A stretch of DNA of 6,350 nt, from contig JACQVU010000343.1 in assembly GCA_016209585.1 (NCBI GenBank), forward strand, positions 1 through 6,350, in the 5' to 3' direction. The position numbers and the translations under genes are program-made. Source of the stretch: Planctomycetota bacterium (GTDB taxonomy: Bacteria; Planctomycetota; UBA8742; JACQVU01). Every line of letters starts with the position of its first letter. The first letter of the stretch is position 1. Shown piece by piece: positions 4,932 through 6,350 of the stretch. The notes below the pieces were generated by a model. That model saw only the letters and a program-made list of their open reading frames with translations. It was not told the DNA's origin and made no database searches.

Positions 4932-6350
4932 ATGATCGCCCGCATCATTGAATACAGCGTCCGGAACCGGTTCCTCGTCCTGCTGCTGGCGGGGATCGTC
5001 ATCGGGCTGGGGGTCTGGGCGGTCCGCGACATCCGGCTGGACGCCATCCCCGATCTCTCCGACGTGCAGGTCATCATCGTCACCGAGTTTCCGGGCCAGA
5101 ACCCGCAGGTGGTGGACGACCAGGTGACCTACCCGCTCACCCAGGCGATGCTCAGCGTGCCCGGCTCCACTGTGGTGCGCGGGTACAGCATGTTCGAGAT
5201 TTCGTTCGTGTACGTGTTGTTTGAAGACGGAACCGACATCTACTGGGCGCGCAGCCGGGTGCTGGAGTACCTGAACTTCGCGCGCGACCGCCTGCCCAAG
5301 GGGGTGGAGCCGAGGTTGGGGCCGGACGCCACCGGAGTGGGGTGGGTCTACCAGTATGCCATCGTGCCGGGGTGGTATTCGCCCGACCATCCCCGCGGCC
5401 TGTGGCGGGATCCGGCGGGTGACAAGTGGTACGCCCAGCCCGACGCCGCGCCGCAAGGCCGGCGCGAGACGCTGGTCCGCGTCCGGGCGTTCGAGAAGCC
5501 GGGGAAATGCCCGCTGACCGGGAAGGAACTGCTGTCCGCCAACCAGGACCTGGCGTCCCTGCGCTCGCTCCAGGACTGGTACTTGCGCTATCCGCTGACC
5601 GCCGTGGACGGGGTGTCGGAGGTGGCGCCCATCGGCGGCTTCGTGAAGCAGTACCAAGTGGTGCTGGACCCCCAGAAGTTGCAGGCCTTCAACCTGCCGC
5701 TGCGCGACGTGGTGATGGCCATTGAGCGCTCGAACAACGACGTGGGCGGCTCGGTGGTCGAGTGGGCGGAGAACGAGTACATGGTCCGCAGCCGCGGCTA
5801 CCTGAAGGGGCTGGAGGACCTCGCGCAGGTCGCCGTGGGGCTGGGCGATAACGGCACGCCCGTGCTTCTGGCTGACGTGGCCACGCTCCAGGTGGGCGGT
5901 GAGATGCGTCGCGGCGTGGGCGAACTGGACGGCCAGGGCGAGGCCGTGGGGGGGGTGATCGTCTCCCGCTTCGGCGAGAACGCCTACAAGGTGATCCAGG
6001 ACGCGAAGAAACGTCTGTTCGAACTGGAAGACGGCCTTCCGCCCGGCGTGTTTCTCAAGACGACCTACGACCGCTCGGCCATCATCGGCCGCGCGGTCGA
6101 CACGCTGCGGGAAGCGGTGATCGAGGAGTTGATCGTCACGGCGCTGATCTGCCTGGTGTTCCTGGCCCACGTGCGCAGCGCCTTCGTCGCGGTTTTCGTG
6201 CTGCCCGTGGGACTGCTGGTCTCCATTCTGGTGATGCAGGTTCTGGGCATCAACGCCAACATCATGAGCTTGGGCGGGCTGGCGCTGGCCGTCAGCGTGA
6301 TGGTCGACTCCGGCGTGGTGATGATCGAGAACGCCCACGAGCACCTGGAA
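4932..6350 (+). CDS. cusA: CusA-type Cu(I)/Ag(I) RND efflux pump, N-terminal 473 residues
   Basis: The frame is open from ATG 4932 to the window end, covering a little under half of a pump of normally 1,040-1,100 residues. It is the proton-driven inner-membrane subunit that exports Cu(I)/Ag(I). The sequence follows E. coli CusA closely, as I recall it: TM1 at about 13-31, then DAIPDLSDVQVII, DQVTYPLTQAMLSVPG, FEDGTDIYWARSRVLEYLN and GPDATGVGW. Later come SLGGLALAVSVMVDSG and MIENAHEHLE, with TM segments at about 397-411, 418-436 and 446-465. The proton-relay aspartate of CusA (D405) corresponds to D459. The CusA methionines M271, M391, M403 and M410 correspond to M325, M445, M457 and M464, which supports Cu(I)/Ag(I) rather than Zn/Co/Ni specificity. 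The substrate triad M573/M623/M672 lies beyond the window. Residues 146-205 form a loop about 54 residues longer than in E. coli. No strong ribosome site precedes the start, so coupling to the adaptor gene 29 bp upstream is likely. Confidence 0.96.
   Translation, partial: MIARIIEYSVRNRFLVLLLAGIVIGLGVWAVRDIRLDAIPDLSDVQVIIVTEFPGQNPQVVDDQVTYPLTQAMLSVPGSTVVRGYSMFEISFVYVLFEDGTDIYWARSRVLEYLNFARDRLPKGVEPRLGPDATGVGWVYQYAIVPGWYSPDHPRGLWRDPAGDKWYAQPDAAPQGRRETLVRVRAFEKPGKCPLTGKELLSANQDLASLRSLQDWYLRYPLTAVDGVSEVAPIGGFVKQYQVVLDPQKLQAFNLPLRDVVMAIERSNNDVGGSVVEWAENEYMVRSRGYLKGLEDLAQVAVGLGDNGTPVLLADVATLQVGGEMRRGVGELDGQGEAVGGVIVSRFGENAYKVIQDAKKRLFELEDGLPPGVFLKTTYDRSAIIGRAVDTLREAVIEELIVTALICLVFLAHVRSAFVAVFVLPVGLLVSILVMQVLGINANIMSLGGLALAVSVMVDSGVVMIENAHEHLE

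Noticed and set aside
4845..6344. 499-aa minus-strand open frame rich in His, Gln and Asp
   Set aside because: It lies antisense to the well-conserved CusA-like gene. Its composition is that of a reverse-strand shadow in GC-rich DNA and it has no recognisable domain.
1..6350. CRISPR array, tRNA/rRNA genes, insertion sequence ends or attachment sites
   Set aside because: No regularly spaced direct repeats, tRNA-like arms, transposase-like protein or long terminal inverted repeats were seen on reading the sequence.

Overview
The window is GC-rich DNA, with mostly G or C at third codon positions. It comes from a Gram-negative (diderm) bacterium: it encodes a TolC-type outer-membrane lipoprotein, a periplasmic adaptor and an RND inner-membrane pump. 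The adaptor carries a C-terminal DUF3347 domain, and a sulfatase-modifying-factor-like (FGE-like) gene lies upstream. Both features are often seen in Planctomycetes/Verrucomicrobia-type and related environmental lineages, but the exact phylum is only a guess from gene content.

Layout, left to right. (1) Positions 2-481 hold the 3' end of an FGE-sulfatase/SUMF1-like domain gene that lacks the C-terminal cysteine pair of true formylglycine-generating enzymes. (2) Positions 482-865 are a 384-bp non-coding spacer with two GC-rich hairpins just after that gene and a perfect inverted repeat in an AT-rich patch ahead of the next gene. (3) Positions 866-2284 encode a TolC-like efflux lipoprotein. (4) Positions 2334-2860, on the minus strand, hold two small overlapping genes: a likely 68-aa zinc-ribbon protein followed by a 109-aa small membrane protein. 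A perfect hairpin lies between the convergent ends of (3) and (4). (5) Positions 2881-4902 encode a CusB-type adaptor with an N-terminal heavy-metal-binding domain and a C-terminal DUF3347 domain. (6) Positions 4932-6350 hold the first 473 residues of a CusA-type Cu(I)/Ag(I) RND pump, cut by the window end.

The outer-membrane channel, adaptor and pump form a CusCBA-like tripartite system expected to expel Cu(I)/Ag(I) from the periplasm, and perhaps the cytoplasm, across the outer membrane. No separate CusF chaperone is seen. The metal-binding modules fused to the adaptor may do that job.

The least expected features are the opposite-strand two-gene cassette inside the efflux locus, the two extra metal-related domains on one adaptor, and an insertion of about 54 residues in the periplasmic part of the pump relative to E. 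coli CusA. The locus is a recognisable metal-efflux operon with unusual elaborations. I do not see convincing evidence of a wholly new system.
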